Below, one piece after another: positions 5,608 through 6,384 of a stretch of DNA of 6,384 nucleotides; positions within the stretch are counted from its first letter, which is position 1; the number at the start of each line of letters is the position of its first letter. The stretch is from an uncultured Bacteroidia bacterium. GTDB lineage: Bacteria; Bacteroidota; Bacteroidia; Bacteroidales; UBA932. The notes under the pieces are model-generated. The model was not told the origin of the DNA. It saw only the letters and a list, made by a program, of their open reading frames with translations, and made no database searches. A program made the translations under genes and the position numbers. The stretch covers positions 1 through 6,384 of the forward strand of contig CACYEB010000013.1 of NCBI GenBank assembly GCA_902773305.1, written 5' to 3'.

Positions 5608-6384
5608 TTAATTCGCCGTGATGGTCACCCTCAAGTCGAATCGTAACTGTATCTGGATAGGTTTGAAAGACAGATCTGTCTCGCTGGGCTGTATATGGAC
5701 TGTATACGTTCCGACAATACCGAAACGGTCGCCAGCCGCATAATTATCCCTTAACGTCACCTCCACCGATGTACTCTCCGGAACGAACACGGCGGACATT
5801 TTCTTATAGGAATTGATATCCTCGTACTGTTCAATGATTTCGTACCGGCAACCCTGCATTTTCCCATAATCGAGTCCCAGGAAAGTAATTAATTCATTCA
5901 GTTTGATGGTTACTTTGTCGTCGTCGATCGTGCTGATGGGCACATTCTTTCTAAAAGTGAAACCCGAGGTGTTGTACCAACTGATTTTGAACAGTTTTTC
6001 ACCACGTGGGGTCACCAGATTGGAGATTGTGTGTTTGGTGTTCCAACGGTCGGTCACGGTAAGGACACCTGACACACCTTCATTCTTCGCCCCGGAGGAA
6101 TCCCTGAAGGCGCGCCAAACACGCCTGTCCAGTGCAGTCGTATCGGGAATGAAACGGATGAAATGCTTGTCCTTTTCAAAAACGACCTGAACCGGGGCGA
6201 TTGAGTCATTCAAGGGAAGGAACTCCACAGTCTCGATGTCTTCGGCCGTGTAAGAGCCGTCCTTGGATTTGTCAAGTGCGCAGAAGATTTCGCTGATCTG
6301 CAGGGCTTTTGACAGATCGAGGTCAAAGGTGGCATTTGGATAACACCAGATAGTAAGATCGTCTGGAGAGCCGTGGGGAAGTTC
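5608..6384 (-). CDS. Unrecognised, probably beta-rich protein, 3' part
   Basis: The minus-strand frame is open from the right edge (reading in as ELPHGSPDDLTIWCYPNA) to a TAA at 5608-5610, giving the C-terminal 258 residues of a longer protein. A GTG at 6226-6228 is in frame, but sequence upstream of it (FDLDLSKALQISEIFCALDKSKDGSY) reads as normal protein, so that GTG is probably internal. I do not recognise the family. Alternating hydrophobic and polar residues (TIKLNELITFL, SVEVTLRDNY, FGIVGTYTVHIQ, IQIQLRFDLRVTITAN) point to several beta strands, as in secreted or cell-envelope proteins of Bacteroidales. No transmembrane helix, repeat or known catalytic motif is seen, and any signal peptide would lie outside the window. 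It converges on the glycosyltransferase gene with 19 bases between stops. The coding call is good because of the long open frame and even composition; the function is unknown. Confidence 0.8.
   Translation of the reverse strand, partial: ELPHGSPDDLTIWCYPNATFDLDLSKALQISEIFCALDKSKDGSYTAEDIETVEFLPLNDSIAPVQVVFEKDKHFIRFIPDTTALDRRVWRAFRDSSGAKNEGVSGVLTVTDRWNTKHTISNLVTPRGEKLFKISWYNTSGFTFRKNVPISTIDDDKVTIKLNELITFLGLDYGKMQGCRYEIIEQYEDINSYKKMSAVFVPESTSVEVTLRDNYAAGDRFGIVGTYTVHIQPSETDLSFKPIQIQLRFDLRVTITAN

Noticed and set aside
6226..6228. GTG as the start of the right-edge minus-strand gene
   Set aside because: The frame stays open and protein-like for another 52 codons to the window edge, so the real start lies outside.

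Overview
The window most likely comes from a member of the Bacteroidales (Bacteroides, Parabacteroides, Alistipes or a relative). The reasons are a Bacteroidetes-type promoter match (TAnnTTTG with a -33 element 19 bases upstream), mostly weak or absent Shine-Dalgarno sequences, a lipoprotein-type acetyl esterase of the sort common in gut Bacteroidales, and a uxuA plus long-chain polyol dehydrogenase pair. Base composition is moderate. No RNA gene, mobile element, repeat array or CRISPR was seen.

Layout. (1) Positions 1-2820, plus strand: the 3' part of uxuA (mannonate dehydratase), then a fructuronate reductase/mannitol dehydrogenase family gene one base later, then a YdeI/OmdA-family gene 20 bases further on. 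These read as one operon whose core converts D-fructuronate to D-mannonate and then to 2-keto-3-deoxygluconate, the hexuronate branch used for glucuronate. (2) Positions 2828-3148, minus strand: a small YbjQ/UPF0145 gene, convergent with the YdeI gene (7 bases between stops). (3) Positions 3149-3259: a short AT-richer divergent intergenic region. The best promoter match for the rightward genes overlaps the start of ybjQ. (4) Positions 3260-5588, plus strand: a secreted lipoprotein of carbohydrate esterase family 7 (acetyl xylan esterase/cephalosporin-C deacetylase) and, 19 bases later, a cysteine-rich GT-A/GT8-like glycosyltransferase, probably co-transcribed. (5) Positions 5608-6384, minus strand: the C-terminal 258 residues of an unrecognised, probably beta-rich protein that runs off the right edge.

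How the genes may work together. Hexuronate catabolism and a secreted acetyl esterase within about 1 kb would fit use of acetylated glucuronoxylan or similar plant polysaccharide. However, the two lie in separate transcription units and no SusC/SusD pair, glycoside hydrolase or transporter is present, so this link is inference only. I found no convincing new multi-gene system. The most interesting points are the promoter embedded at the ybjQ start, the esterase-glycosyltransferase pairing, the cysteine richness of the glycosyltransferase, the YdeI gene inside a hexuronate operon, and the unidentified right-edge protein.
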